From contig JAGWBJ010000008.1 of NCBI GenBank assembly GCA_021295955.1, positions 140,043 to 204,042 of the forward strand: a DNA stretch of 64,000 bases, read 5' to 3'. Below the pieces are notes generated by a model that had not been told where the DNA came from, ran no database searches, and saw nothing but the letters and a program-made list of their open reading frames with translations. Each line of letters starts with the position of its first letter. Position 1 is the stretch's first letter. The translations under genes were made by a program, and so were the position numbers. The stretch is from Dehalococcoidia bacterium. Its GTDB lineage: Bacteria; Chloroflexota; Dehalococcoidia; Lucifugimonadales; JAGWBF01. This document shows positions 52,012 through 61,399 of the stretch, piece by piece.

Positions 52012-52764
52012 GTGAGGGCGCTCCTGGGCCTCCTCTTGGCCGCGGCCCTGGCCGCCCCGGCCTGCGGAAACGGCGAGGGGGAGGAGGTGCTGGTGTTCGT
52101 TGCCGCCAGCCTCACCGACGCCATGGAGCGGCTGGAGCGGGAGTTCGCCGAGGCCGAGGGGGTCCGGGTGAAACGCAACGTCGGCGGCTCGGGGGCCCTG
52201 GCCCGGCAGATAGTCCGGGGCGCGCCGGCCGACGTGTTCATATCCGCCGGGGACCAGCCCATGGACCTGCTGCAGGACCGTGGCATGCTGGCGCCGGGGA
52301 CCCGGAGGGCGCTGCTGTCCAACCGGCTTGTCCTGGTCACCGCCCGGGGCGACGACCGCCTGGCCTCGGTGGAGGACCTGGCCTCCGCGGACGTACGTGT
52401 CGCCATGGCCGACCCGGACCTCGCCCCCGCCGGAGCGTACGCCCGGGAGGCGTTGCGGTCCATGGGGCTCTGGGATGCCCTGGGCCCCCGGACCATCCTG
52501 GGGCGGGACGTCCGGGCCGCCCTGGGCTACGTGAAGACGGGGAACGTCGACGCCGCCATCGTCTATCGGACCGACGTGGAGGCGGGACAGGACTTCCGAG
52601 TAGTCTCCCCATTCCCGGCCGCCTCCCACGCGCCCATCTCATACCCGGCGGCGGTCCTGTCCCGCTCGTCCCGTCAGGACGCCGCCCTCGCCTTTCTGAC
52701 GTACCTGTCCGGGGAGACGGCGCAACGGGTCCTCCGCGACCTGGGCTTCGTTCCCTTGGAGTAA
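52012..52764 (+). CDS. modA: Molybdate ABC transporter substrate-binding lipoprotein
   Basis: A 250-residue ModA. The signal RALLGLLLAAALAAPAC gives a lipoprotein. EVLVFVAASLTDAMERLE, NVGGSGALARQIVRGAPADVFISAG and VDAAIVYRTDVEA are classical ModA blocks. The GTG start is two bases after the formamidase stop; the longer open frame upstream is not translated from a plausible site. Captures molybdate or tungstate. Confidence 0.9.
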   Translation: MRALLGLLLAAALAAPACGNGEGEEVLVFVAASLTDAMERLEREFAEAEGVRVKRNVGGSGALARQIVRGAPADVFISAGDQPMDLLQDRGMLAPGTRRALLSNRLVLVTARGDDRLASVEDLASADVRVAMADPDLAPAGAYAREALRSMGLWDALGPRTILGRDVRAALGYVKTGNVDAAIVYRTDVEAGQDFRVVSPFPAASHAPISYPAAVLSRSSRQDAALAFLTYLSGETAQRVLRDLGFVPLE

Positions 52765-52841
52765 CCGCTGCGGACACACGGACGCCGCGAGGGTGACGCG
52801 CCGTTCCTCGTGTCCCCGCGGCTGGATGGGAGGGTATTCGA

Positions 52842-53513
52842 GTGTTGTCGTCCGACGAGCTCCGGGTCATAGCCCTGTCCCTGCAGGTGGCGGCCCTGGG
52901 GACCGCGCTGGGCCTCCCCGTGGCGCTGCTGCTGGGCTGGCTGCTGGCCAAGTCCAACCTGCCGGGAAAGGCCGCCCTGGACACCGTGGTCTCCTTCCCG
53001 CTGGTGCTGCCGCCGGTGGTGACCGGGTACTTCCTGCTGCTGCTGCTGGGCCGCGACGGCCCCATCGGGGCGGCGGCGAGGACACTCTTCGGCGTCGACG
53101 TGGTCTTCACCTGGGTGGCGGCGGCGCTGGCGGCCGGACTCGTGGCGATGCCCCTGATGGTCAGGTCCATCGAGATCGCCATGTCCGGGGTGGACCCGCG
53201 CCTGGAGCGGGCGGCGCGCAGCCTGGGAGCGGGCCCACTGCGGACCTTCTTCACCGTTACCATACCCCTGGCCCACCGGGGCATCCTGGCCGCGGTGCTC
53301 CTGGCCTTTGCCCGGGGGCTCGGAGAGTTCGGGGCCACCATCGTCGTGGCGGGCAACATCCCGGGCAGGACCCAGACGGTCCCCCTCTTCATCTTCAACC
53401 GCCTCCAGGTCGGGGACGACGCCGCGGCGGTGCGGCTGATAGTCGCCAGCCTTGTCCTCGCGTTCGTCGCCCTGGCCGTGCACCAGCGGCTGGCGAGGCG
53501 GGCCGTAGCGTAG
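52842..53513 (+). CDS. modB: Molybdate ABC transporter permease
   Basis: A 223-residue ModB with about five TMs, VSFPLVLPPVVTGYFLLLLLG, and the EAA loop around ERAARSLGAGPLRTFFTVTIPLAHRGI. GARGLGEFGATIVVAGNIPGRTQTVP-type sequence is diagnostic of molybdate permeases. GTG start after GGGAGGG. modC begins two bases after its stop. Confidence 0.92.
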   Translation: MLSSDELRVIALSLQVAALGTALGLPVALLLGWLLAKSNLPGKAALDTVVSFPLVLPPVVTGYFLLLLLGRDGPIGAAARTLFGVDVVFTWVAAALAAGLVAMPLMVRSIEIAMSGVDPRLERAARSLGAGPLRTFFTVTIPLAHRGILAAVLLAFARGLGEFGATIVVAGNIPGRTQTVPLFIFNRLQVGDDAAAVRLIVASLVLAFVALAVHQRLARRAVA

Positions 53514-53515
53514 CC

Positions 53516-54604
53516 ATGGGCGACGCCGCCCTGGAAGTCCGCGTGCGCAAGTCGTATCCGGCCCTCACGCTGGAGGTGGAGGCCTCCATCCCCCACGGGA
53601 TTACCGCCGTCTTCGGCCCCTCGGGCAGCGGCAAGACCACGCTGCTGAACAGCATCGCCGGCCTCGTGGCCCCCGACGAGGGTAGCATCGTCCTGGGGGG
53701 GCGGACCCTGTTCGCGTCCCCGGGCAGGGTGGACCTGAGGCCCGAGGGGCGGCGGGTCGGCTACATGTTCCAGGAGAGCCTCCTGTTCCCCCACCGCAGC
53801 GTCTGGCAGAACATCCTGTTCGGCTACGACCTGACGCCCCCGCGGCAGCGGCGCATCTCGCCCCGGCGGCTGGTGCGGCTTCTGGGCCTGGAGGCGCTGC
53901 TGGACAGGCGGCCGGCGAACCTGTCCACCGGCGAGGCCCAGCGGGTGGCCCTGGCCCGGGCACTGGCCACCTCCCCGGAGCTCCTCCTCCTGGACGAGCC
54001 CCTGGCCTCCCTGGACCTCTCCCTGAGGGGGCGCATCCTCCGGTACCTGAAGGACGTCTACCGGGAGCTGGGCATCCCCATGCTGTACGTCTCCCACAAC
54101 ATCTCCGAGGTGCTGGCCATCGCCGACCGGGCGCTGGTCATCTCCCGGGGCAGGCAGCTCGCCTTCGACCACCCGCGAAAGGTGCTCCTGAACCCCTTCG
54201 TCCACTCCCTGGTGGAGGCGGGGAGCCTGGAGAACCTGCTGGACGTGACGGTATCCGGCCGGAGGCCCGGCGACAGCCTGGTCGGCGCGGCGCTGGGCGA
54301 CTCCACCCTGTGGATACCCGCCGTCCCTCCCCACGTGGTCGACGGCGACGTGGTCTCCGTCGCCATCAGGGCCGGGGACATCATCGTGGCGGTCGACCGG
54401 CCCCACGGCATCAGCGCGCGGAACATCCTGGAGGGCCGGATACAGAGCGTCCACCGCATCGGCGGCGCGGTGATGCTGTACGCCGACGTGGGGGCGCCCC
54501 TCCTGGTGGAGATCACCCCCGAGGCCCTGGAGTCCCTGGACCTCCGGGAGGGCCAGGACGTCTTCCTGGTCATCAAGTCCAACTCCATCATGGTGCTGGA
54601 CTAG
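53516..54604 (+). CDS. modC: Molybdate ABC transporter ATP-binding protein
   Basis: A 362-residue ATPase. Walker A GPSGSGKTTLLN, a signature LSTGEAQRVALARAL (LSTGE instead of the usual LSGGE), Walker B LLLLDEPLASLD. The C-terminal Mop/TOBE domain (GISARNILEGRIQSVH to SNSIMVL) binds molybdate. Start ATG 53516, two bases after the modB stop. It shares the palindromic CTAG stop with convergent panE. Confidence 0.93.
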   Translation: MGDAALEVRVRKSYPALTLEVEASIPHGITAVFGPSGSGKTTLLNSIAGLVAPDEGSIVLGGRTLFASPGRVDLRPEGRRVGYMFQESLLFPHRSVWQNILFGYDLTPPRQRRISPRRLVRLLGLEALLDRRPANLSTGEAQRVALARALATSPELLLLDEPLASLDLSLRGRILRYLKDVYRELGIPMLYVSHNISEVLAIADRALVISRGRQLAFDHPRKVLLNPFVHSLVEAGSLENLLDVTVSGRRPGDSLVGAALGDSTLWIPAVPPHVVDGDVVSVAIRAGDIIVAVDRPHGISARNILEGRIQSVHRIGGAVMLYADVGAPLLVEITPEALESLDLREGQDVFLVIKSNSIMVLD

Positions 54605-55527
54605 CTTCCGGCGGGAGACCCCTCCCTGTGGGGCAGCAGGGTCGAGTACAGGGTGTCGTTCACCGGGGTGGGTATGCCCAGCTCCCGGCCCATCCCGACG
54701 ACGGCGCCGTTCAGGGCCTCCAGCTCCAGGGGGCGCCCGGCGGTCAGGTCGGTGTGCATGGACGCCTGGAGGGACTCGGCCTCGGAGTCCATGTACTCCA
54801 TCGTGCGCTGGACCACGCCCGCGTCGAGGTCGATGGCCCTGGCCCGGGCCACGGCTTCCACCTCTCGCATGCAGGAGAGCATGGTCTCCCTGGCGGCGTC
54901 CAGGCTCAGTAGCACGCTCATGGGCGTCCGGGCGGCGCTGGACACCCCGGCCATCGTGGCGATGTACAGGAACTTGGTCCAAAGGGCCTTCATCACGTCA
55001 CCGGAGACCTGCGCGTCCACGCCCGCGGCCCGCAGCGCCTCCCGGATGCGCCGGGCCCGCTCCGTCTCCTCCCCGTCCGCCTCTCCGAACACGATGCGCA
55101 CCACCTCGCCCTCCTGCTTGATGACCCCCGGCGACTCCACGTGGGTCTCCATGTAGGCGGCCCCGGCCAGGACCCGTCCGGCCCCGACTACCCCCGCCAC
55201 CTCGTCGTAGCTGGCCACCCCGTTCTGAAGCGTCAGGACGCACGACCCGTCGCCCATCATGGGGGCCAGGGCCGGGATGGCCGCGGCGTTCTGGTAGCCC
55301 TTTACGCTGAGGATGGCCAGGTCCACGGGGCCGACGCTGCCCGTGTCGTCGGTGGCGTCGATCTTCACGTTGAACTCTCCCCAGTGGGACTTGACGGTGA
55401 GTCCGCGGTCTCGAATGGCCTCCAGGTGGGCCCGGCGGGCGATCAGGGTCACTTCGTTGCCGGCCCTGGCAAGCTGCCCCCCGAAGTAGCCCCCGACGGC
55501 TCCGGCGCCCATGACCGCGATGCGCAT
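54601..55527 (-). CDS. panE: 2-Dehydropantoate 2-reductase family protein
   Basis: A 308-residue ketopantoate reductase (PanE/ApbA): Rossmann motif MRIAVMGAGAVGGYFGGQLA, KGYQNAAAIPALAP and C-terminal KFLYIATMAGVSSAAR (catalytic Lys region). GGGGAGGTCGCC precedes the ATG at 55527; the longer frame upstream is not used. NADPH-dependent reduction of ketopantoate or a related 2-oxo acid. Sole pantothenate-type gene here, so paralogous 2-oxo-acid reduction is possible. Confidence 0.87.
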   Translation of the reverse strand: MRIAVMGAGAVGGYFGGQLARAGNEVTLIARRAHLEAIRDRGLTVKSHWGEFNVKIDATDDTGSVGPVDLAILSVKGYQNAAAIPALAPMMGDGSCVLTLQNGVASYDEVAGVVGAGRVLAGAAYMETHVESPGVIKQEGEVVRIVFGEADGEETERARRIREALRAAGVDAQVSGDVMKALWTKFLYIATMAGVSSAARTPMSVLLSLDAARETMLSCMREVEAVARARAIDLDAGVVQRTMEYMDSEAESLQASMHTDLTAGRPLELEALNGAVVGMGRELGIPTPVNDTLYSTLLPHREGSPAGS

Positions 55528-55663
55528 GGCGACCTCCCCTGCGAGTTTGGGGCCACCATACCCCAGCGGGGGCCGGGGTTCAAGGAGGGCCTTGCAGCCG
55601 GGAAGCCTCACCTGTAAGCTCTAACGGTTGTACCGGACGTACTGGGGAAAGGAGCCTCACACC

Positions 55664-57340
55664 ATGGCCAAGCTCACCGGGTCGCACCTGCTGGTCCGCG
55701 CCCTGAAGCAGGAGGGTATAAGCCGGATATTCACCATCGTCGGCGACACGGTGCTTCCCCTGGTGGACGCCGTCGAGGACGAGGGCGTCCAGTTCATCGA
55801 CACGAGGCACGAGGCGGCCGCGATGCACATGGCCGACGCCTGGTGCCGGGTCACGGGCGAGCCCGCGGCTTGCATATTCACCGGGGGGCCGGGGTTCTCC
55901 AACGCCATATCGGCCCTGCCCAACATCTACACCTCCGAGAGCCCCGTCGTCTTCATCAGCGGGGCCAGCGAGCTCTCCGAGAAGGGGATGACGGCCTTCC
56001 AGGAGATAGACCAGGTGGAGATGGCCGCCCCGGTCACCAAGGGGGCCTGGCTCATCCACGACCGCAGGCGTATCCCCGACCTTGTCGCCACGGCCTTCCG
56101 CACCGCCATGTCGGGCAGGCCCGGGCCCGTGCACCTGACCATTCCCGTGGACCTGCAGGAGCAGGAGGCGTCGGAGGAGGAGCTGCCCCGCTACGCTCCG
56201 GCCGAGTACCGGGACAGGGGACGCTCCCACGGCGACCCGGACCTGGTCCGGGAGGCCGTCGACCTTCTCCGCGGCGCCCAGCGCCCGGTGGTGATCGCCG
56301 CCAACGCGGCCAGGTACTCTGTGGCCCCAGAGGCCCTCCAGACGCTGATCGAGACCACGGGAGTCCCCGTCTTCACCGTGGAGCAGGCCAGGGGGCTGGT
56401 CTCCGACGATCATCCCCTCTGCTTCGGCTACGCCGACGGGGCCCTCAACGCGGCGGCGCGGCGGTTCCGGGAGGCCGACGTGGTGCTTCTGCTGGGCAAG
56501 AGGTTTGACCACCGCTACCGGTACGGCCACGTCTTTTCCCCCGACGCCCGCCTGGTCCAGGTGGACCCCTCGGCCGCGGAGATCGGCCGCAACCGGGGCG
56601 TTTCCGTGGGAATCCTCGGAGACATCGGCGCCGTCGTGGAGCAGATGGCCTCCGAGGCCGCCGGGGGGAGCTGGCCCGCCGGCAGGCTGGACCCCTGGAC
56701 CGACCGGCTCCGGGCCGACCGGACGGGCTGGATGGAGCGCCTGGAGTCCTTCTCCACCGACGAGACGCCCCTCCACCCCATGCGGGTGTTCACGGAGCTG
56801 GAGGGCGAGACCGACGACGACACCATCCTCATCTTCGACGGCGGCGACTACGCCCAGTGGGGGCGGTGCTACCTGAAGGCCAGGAAGCCCGGCCGCTGGA
56901 TGCGCCTGGGGCCCCTGAGCCAGCTTGGCTGCGGCCTGCCCTACGCCATGGCCGCCAAGCTGGCCAGGCCCGACGCCAAGGTGCTCCTGTTCATCGGCGA
57001 CGGGGCCTTCGGCTTCTACACCATGGAGTACGACACGGCGGTGCGGTTCAACCTGGACTTCACGGCGGTGATGGGCAACGACGCCACCTGGAGCATCGAC
57101 AAGAACTTCCAGATCGCCTACTACGGGAGGGCCGTCGCCACCGACCTGAGGTACGTCCGCTACGACCAGGTGGTATCCGCCATCGGGGGCCACGGCGAGT
57201 ACGTGGAGCGCGGCCAGGAGGTGGTCCCCGCCGTGCGGCGGGCTCTGGCCTCGGGCAAGCCCGCCCTGGTCAACGTGGACGTGGGCTCCAGACAGAGCCC
57301 TCTGGCCGACGCGATGATCGCCAGGAAGACCTCCCGCTAG
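55664..57340 (+). CDS. Thiamine diphosphate-dependent enzyme (acetolactate synthase-like)
   Basis: A 558-residue ThDP enzyme of the acetolactate-synthase/benzoylformate-decarboxylase superfamily. N-terminal Pyr domain with catalytic Glu50 (DTRHEAAAMHMADAW), a central domain, and a C-terminal PP domain with GDG at 445-447 (FIGDGAFGFYTMEY). AAAGGAGCC precedes the ATG at 55664. A simple decarboxylase or carboligase on a 2-oxo acid is likely; the exact substrate cannot be inferred. It precedes the RdhA-like array by about 100 bases and may or may not be co-regulated. Confidence 0.87.
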   Translation: MAKLTGSHLLVRALKQEGISRIFTIVGDTVLPLVDAVEDEGVQFIDTRHEAAAMHMADAWCRVTGEPAACIFTGGPGFSNAISALPNIYTSESPVVFISGASELSEKGMTAFQEIDQVEMAAPVTKGAWLIHDRRRIPDLVATAFRTAMSGRPGPVHLTIPVDLQEQEASEEELPRYAPAEYRDRGRSHGDPDLVREAVDLLRGAQRPVVIAANAARYSVAPEALQTLIETTGVPVFTVEQARGLVSDDHPLCFGYADGALNAAARRFREADVVLLLGKRFDHRYRYGHVFSPDARLVQVDPSAAEIGRNRGVSVGILGDIGAVVEQMASEAAGGSWPAGRLDPWTDRLRADRTGWMERLESFSTDETPLHPMRVFTELEGETDDDTILIFDGGDYAQWGRCYLKARKPGRWMRLGPLSQLGCGLPYAMAAKLARPDAKVLLFIGDGAFGFYTMEYDTAVRFNLDFTAVMGNDATWSIDKNFQIAYYGRAVATDLRYVRYDQVVSAIGGHGEYVERGQEVVPAVRRALASGKPALVNVDVGSRQSPLADAMIARKTSR

Positions 57341-57375
57341 CACGGCCAACTGATACTAACCATCGGCATACTAGC

Positions 57376-57404
57376 TTGACACGGCAGGTGCGTGGCGAGA
57401 GAAT
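57376..57404 (+). promoter_or_regulatory. Promoter of the RdhA-like array
   Basis: Perfect TTGACA (57376-57381), 17-base spacer, GAGAAT (57399-57404; four of six). The leader would be about 35 bases before the ATG of the first RdhA-like gene at 57446. Confidence 0.5.
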
Positions 57405-57445
57405 AGGTGGGTGTCCCAAGCCTCGGCGAAAGGGCAGGATCATAT

Positions 57446-58738
57446 ATGCTAAAGATCGGTCATACCGTTACGGTTCCCAACAGTTTGAAGGGGTCGGCGA
57501 CGGATTCCGACTCCGACGTCATCCCGATACCCGAGGAGCTCGAGACCGTACCGGGGCATCCTGAGGACCCGGAGACGGTCAACTACTACACCCGGAACTA
57601 CCCGCTGGAGAGCGAGAACCTCATCAACTACGCCTGGATCTCCTGGTCCATCAAGAACGGCGACATGAACGAGGCGTTCCACGATCACCTGCGCCGGGAC
57701 CGGCCCATAGTGGTGGCCGCCCGGGCCTCGGGCGACGTGGAGCCCACCGCCGAGCCGGTGCCGGGCAAGGACCTGACCCTGGAGATCAAGCAGAAGGCCC
57801 TGGAGCTGGGCTTCGCCATGGTGGGCATCAGCGCCTACGACAACCGCTACACCTTCAAACACAAGCGGAGCTGGGTCAAGCCCCACCCCAACGCCATCTG
57901 CCTGGCCGTCGAGCAGCCCTACGAAGAGACCCAGATGATACCCAGCGAGACCTCGGAAGTGGCCGTCCTGGCCACCTACCGCAGGGGCGGGGCCCAGGCG
58001 CTGAAGCTGGCCGAGTACATAAACACCCTGGGGTATCACGCCCAGGTGCACAACTTCACCGACGCCGCCGCGGCGATTATACCCATGTTCGTGGCCGCGG
58101 GCATGGGCCAGCAGGGGGCCATGGGATACCTGCTCTCGCCCCACTTCGGCTCTCGACACCGCCTTACGCTGGTCACCACCGACGCGCCCGTCACCCACGA
58201 CCAGCCGGTGGACTACGGCATCAACGCCTTCTGCGAGATCTGCCAGGTGTGCGTGAACCGCTGCCCCGGACGGGCGCTGATGCGCGACAAGGTGTGGTGG
58301 CGGGGCGTGGAGAAGCACAAGATCGTCGCCAAGCGGTGCCGGCCCGTCATGTCCCGCTACACCCAGTGCGCCATCTGCATGAAGGTCTGCCCCGTGCAGC
58401 GGTACGGACTGAAGACCGTGATGGACCACTACTCCAACACGGGACAGGTGCTGGGGAAGGGTACCCACGATCTGGAGGGCTACGAGCTGAAGGGGCTGGG
58501 CTACTTCGGCCCCGGCGAGCTGCCCAGGTTCGACACCGACTTCTTCACGGTCCCCACGGGCACCGCCGAAGGATCGCTCCTGGACGAGCTCAAGGATAAG
58601 ATCCAGTCGGGAATGGTGCCCGAGGGCCCCGAGGGAGACGCGATCTTCCGGGAGTTCCGGCAGAACATCGAGGCGGCCGTCAAGGGCGGAGGGGATGCCA
58701 TGGAGTCCGAATGGTACTCCCTGGAGTCCGGAGAGTAG
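57446..58738 (+). CDS. RdhA-like (reductive dehalogenase family) Fe-S protein, copy 1
   Basis: A 430-residue protein with the RdhA/QueG-type C-terminal half: LGYHAQVH, MGQQGAMGYLLSPHFGSRHRLTL and DQPVDYGINAFCEICQVC. Two [4Fe-4S] motifs are complete: C263-x2-C266-x2-C269-x3-C273, then C298 with C308-x2-C311-x3-C315. The cobalamin-binding core of RdhA proteins is the expected fold. There is no twin-arginine signal, so it is cytoplasmic. Start at ATG 57446 follows AGGGCAGGA; an in-frame upstream ATG is ignored because all paralogs begin MLK. Substrate unknown. Confidence 0.85.
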   Translation: MLKIGHTVTVPNSLKGSATDSDSDVIPIPEELETVPGHPEDPETVNYYTRNYPLESENLINYAWISWSIKNGDMNEAFHDHLRRDRPIVVAARASGDVEPTAEPVPGKDLTLEIKQKALELGFAMVGISAYDNRYTFKHKRSWVKPHPNAICLAVEQPYEETQMIPSETSEVAVLATYRRGGAQALKLAEYINTLGYHAQVHNFTDAAAAIIPMFVAAGMGQQGAMGYLLSPHFGSRHRLTLVTTDAPVTHDQPVDYGINAFCEICQVCVNRCPGRALMRDKVWWRGVEKHKIVAKRCRPVMSRYTQCAICMKVCPVQRYGLKTVMDHYSNTGQVLGKGTHDLEGYELKGLGYFGPGELPRFDTDFFTVPTGTAEGSLLDELKDKIQSGMVPEGPEGDAIFREFRQNIEAAVKGGGDAMESEWYSLESGE

Positions 58739-58776
58739 ACCGGGCTCGGCAACACCGTCGGATTGGGAGGAAGGCT

Positions 58777-60053
58777 ATGCTGAAGATAGGCCATACTGTG
58801 ACGGTACCCAGAGCGTTGAAGGGCTCCGGGGAGGGCGTGGAGCCCGACTCCATCCCCATACCCGAAGAGCTGGAGACCGTACCCGGGCACCGTCAGGACC
58901 CGGATACGGTGAACTACTACACCCGAAACTACCCGCTGGAGAGCGAGAATATCGTCAACTACTCCTGGGCATCCTGGATGCTCAAGACCAGCGACATGAA
59001 GGATGCCTTCGAGGAGCACCTGCGCCTGGAGAAGCCCATCGTCGTGGCGGCAAGGGGGTCCGGGGACGTGGAGCCCACCGGAGCGCCGGCCCCCGGCAAG
59101 GACGTCACCGAGGAGATCAAGCAGAAGGCCCTGGAGCTGGGTTTCGGCATGGTGGGGTTCACCGCCTACGATAACCGCTATACCTTCAAGAGCAAAAGGG
59201 GGTGGGTGAAGCCCTACCCCAACGCCGTTTGCGTGGCCATCGAGCAGCCCTACGAAAAGACCCAGATGATACCCAGCGAAGCGGCGGAGACGGCGGTGCT
59301 GGCCACCTACAGGCGGGGCGGCGAGCTGTGCCTGGAGCTCGCCGACTACATACGCAGCCTCGGCTACCACGCCCAGGTCCACAGCTTCGCCGACGCCGCC
59401 AGTGCGGTGATACCCATGTTCGTGGCGGCCGGCCTGGGCCAGCAGGGCGCCATGGGCTACCTGCTCTCGCCCCACTTCGGCTCCCGCCACCGGCTCACCC
59501 TGATCACCACCGATGCCCCGGTGACCCACGGCCAGCCGGTGGACTACGGCATCAACGCCTTCTGCTCCATCTGCCAGGTGTGCGTCAACCGCTGCCCCGG
59601 ACGCGCGCTGATGCGCGACAAGGTGTGGTGGAGGGGCGTGGAGAAGTTCAAGATCGTGGCCAAGCGGTGCCGCCCGGTCATGGCCGCGTGTGCATGAAGG
59701 TCTGCCCCATCCAGCGATACGGCCTCAAGGAAGTGATGGACCACTACGCCTCCACCGGCCAGGTGCTGGGCAAGGGCACCCACGACCTGGAGGGCTACGA
59801 TCTGGAGGGCCTGGGCTACTTCGGCCCCGGCGACCTGCCCCGGTTCGACGCGGACTTCTTCCACAATCCGGAGGGCACCGCCGAGGGGTTCATCCTCGAG
59901 GAGCTGAAGACCAAGATCCAATCGGGCCTGGTGGCCGAGGGCCCCGAGGGGGACCGGGTGTTCCAGGAGTTCCGGGCACAGATGGAGGAGGCGGTGAAGG
60001 GCGGCGGAGACGTCATGGAGGCCGAGTGGTACGGCCTCGAGGACAGGGAATAG
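58777..60053 (+). pseudogene. RdhA-like Fe-S protein, copy 2, frameshifted at the second cluster
   Basis: Closely related to copy 1, with GGGAGGAAGG before the ATG. The reading frame is broken at about 59681-59695: after KRCRPVMA a 16-base deletion relative to copies 1, 4 and 5 leads to a stop at 59697. The remaining codons continue in the next frame (VCMKVCPIQRYG onward) to TAG at 60053. The loss removes the first Cys of the C-x2-C-x3-C motif. Otherwise both halves are fully conserved, so the break is recent or a sequencing/assembly artefact. The rest has the same domains as copy 1. Confidence 0.82.
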
Positions 60054-60090
60054 CCCGGCCCGGCAGCACCGTCAGAATGGGAGGAAGACT

Positions 60091-61365
60091 ATGCTGAAGA
60101 TAGGTCATACCGTCACGGTCCCCGGCAGCCTGAAGGGCGCCGGTACGGACTCCGAGCCCGACGTGATCCCAATACCGCAGGAGCTGGAGACCGTACCGGG
60201 CCACCGGCAGGACCCCGATACGGTGAACTACTACACCAGGAACTACCCGCTGGAGACCCACAACATAGAGCAGTTCGCCTGGGCCTCCTGGTACCTGAAC
60301 ACGGGGGACATCAAGGACACCCTGGATGAGCACCTGCGTCTGGACCGGCCCCTGGTGCTGGCCGCCCGGGACTCGGGGGACGTGGAGCCCACCGCCGAGC
60401 CCGTCCCCGGCAAGGACGTAACCAGCGAGATCAAGCAGAAGGCCCTGGAGGTGGGCTTCGCCATGGTGGGGTTCACCGCCTACGACAACCGCTACACCTT
60501 CAAGAGCAAGAGGGGATGGGTGAAACCCTATCCCAACGCCATCTGCGTCGCCGTCGAGCAGCCCTACGAAGAGACCCAGACCATCCCCAGCGAGACGGCG
60601 GAGAAGGCGGCCCTGGCTACCTATAGACGGGGCGGGGCCCTGATCCTGCAGCTTGCCGACTACATCCGCAGCCTGGGTTACCACGCCCAGGTGCACAGCT
60701 ACGCCGACGCCGCCGCCGCGATAATACCCATGTTCGTGGCGGCGGGTATGGGACAGCAGGGCGCCATGGGGTACCTCCTGTCCCCCTACTTCGGCTCACG
60801 GCACAGGCTGACCGTCATCACCACCGACGCCCCGGTGACCCACGACCAGCCGGTGGACTACGGCATCAACGCCCTCTGCGACATCTGCCAGGTGTGCGTT
60901 AACCGGTGCCCCGGCCGTGCCCTGATGCGCGACAAGGTGTGGTGGAGGGGCGTGGAGAAGTTCAAGATCGTGGCCAAGCGGTGCCGCCCGGTCATGGCCG
61001 TCTGCATGAAGGTCTGCCCCGTCCAGCGGTACGGCCTCAAGACGGTGATGGACCACTACGCGAGCACCGGCCAGGTGCTTGGCAAGGGCACCCACGACCT
61101 GGAGGGCTACGAGATGGAGGGGTTGGGCTACTTCGGCCCCGGAGAGCTGCCCAGGTTCGACGCCGACTTCTTCCACAACCCCGAAGGGACCGCCGAGGGA
61201 GCCCTCCTGGAGGGGCTCAAGGCCAAGATCCAGTCGGGCCAGGTGCCCGAGGGCCCCGAGGGAGACCGGGTGTTCCGGGAGTTCCGAGCGGCGCTGGAGA
61301 AGGCCGTCAAGGACGGCGGGGACGTGATGGAGGCCGAGTGGTACGGCCTGGACGACGAAGAATAA
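60091..61365 (+). CDS. RdhA-like Fe-S protein, copy 3 (lacks one Cys of cluster 2)
   Basis: A 424-residue paralog, most similar to copies 1 and 2. The first Fe-S motif CDICQVCVNRCP is intact. In the second region it reads KRCRPVMAVCMKVCP where copies 1, 4 and 5 have about six more residues including a Cys; the in-frame 18-base loss leaves three cysteines for the second cluster. GGGAGGAAG precedes the ATG. It could still fold with a [3Fe-4S] or incomplete site. Function otherwise as for copy 1. Confidence 0.83.
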   Translation: MLKIGHTVTVPGSLKGAGTDSEPDVIPIPQELETVPGHRQDPDTVNYYTRNYPLETHNIEQFAWASWYLNTGDIKDTLDEHLRLDRPLVLAARDSGDVEPTAEPVPGKDVTSEIKQKALEVGFAMVGFTAYDNRYTFKSKRGWVKPYPNAICVAVEQPYEETQTIPSETAEKAALATYRRGGALILQLADYIRSLGYHAQVHSYADAAAAIIPMFVAAGMGQQGAMGYLLSPYFGSRHRLTVITTDAPVTHDQPVDYGINALCDICQVCVNRCPGRALMRDKVWWRGVEKFKIVAKRCRPVMAVCMKVCPVQRYGLKTVMDHYASTGQVLGKGTHDLEGYEMEGLGYFGPGELPRFDADFFHNPEGTAEGALLEGLKAKIQSGQVPEGPEGDRVFREFRAALEKAVKDGGDVMEAEWYGLDDEE

Positions 61366-61399
61366 CGGACCCGTGGGTCTGCAGAGGAGAGAGTAGCCG

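Noticed and set aside
52337-54982. An 881-codon open frame antisense to modABC and panE
   Set aside because: It lies opposite well-supported genes; its sequence is low-complexity Gly/Pro/Arg/His and typical of a high-GC shadow frame.
59202-60053. Reading the second half of RdhA-like copy 2 as a separate gene
   Set aside because: Its N-terminal part is the out-of-frame shadow of copy 2; only the part after about 59690 is genuine, so a frameshift explains it better.
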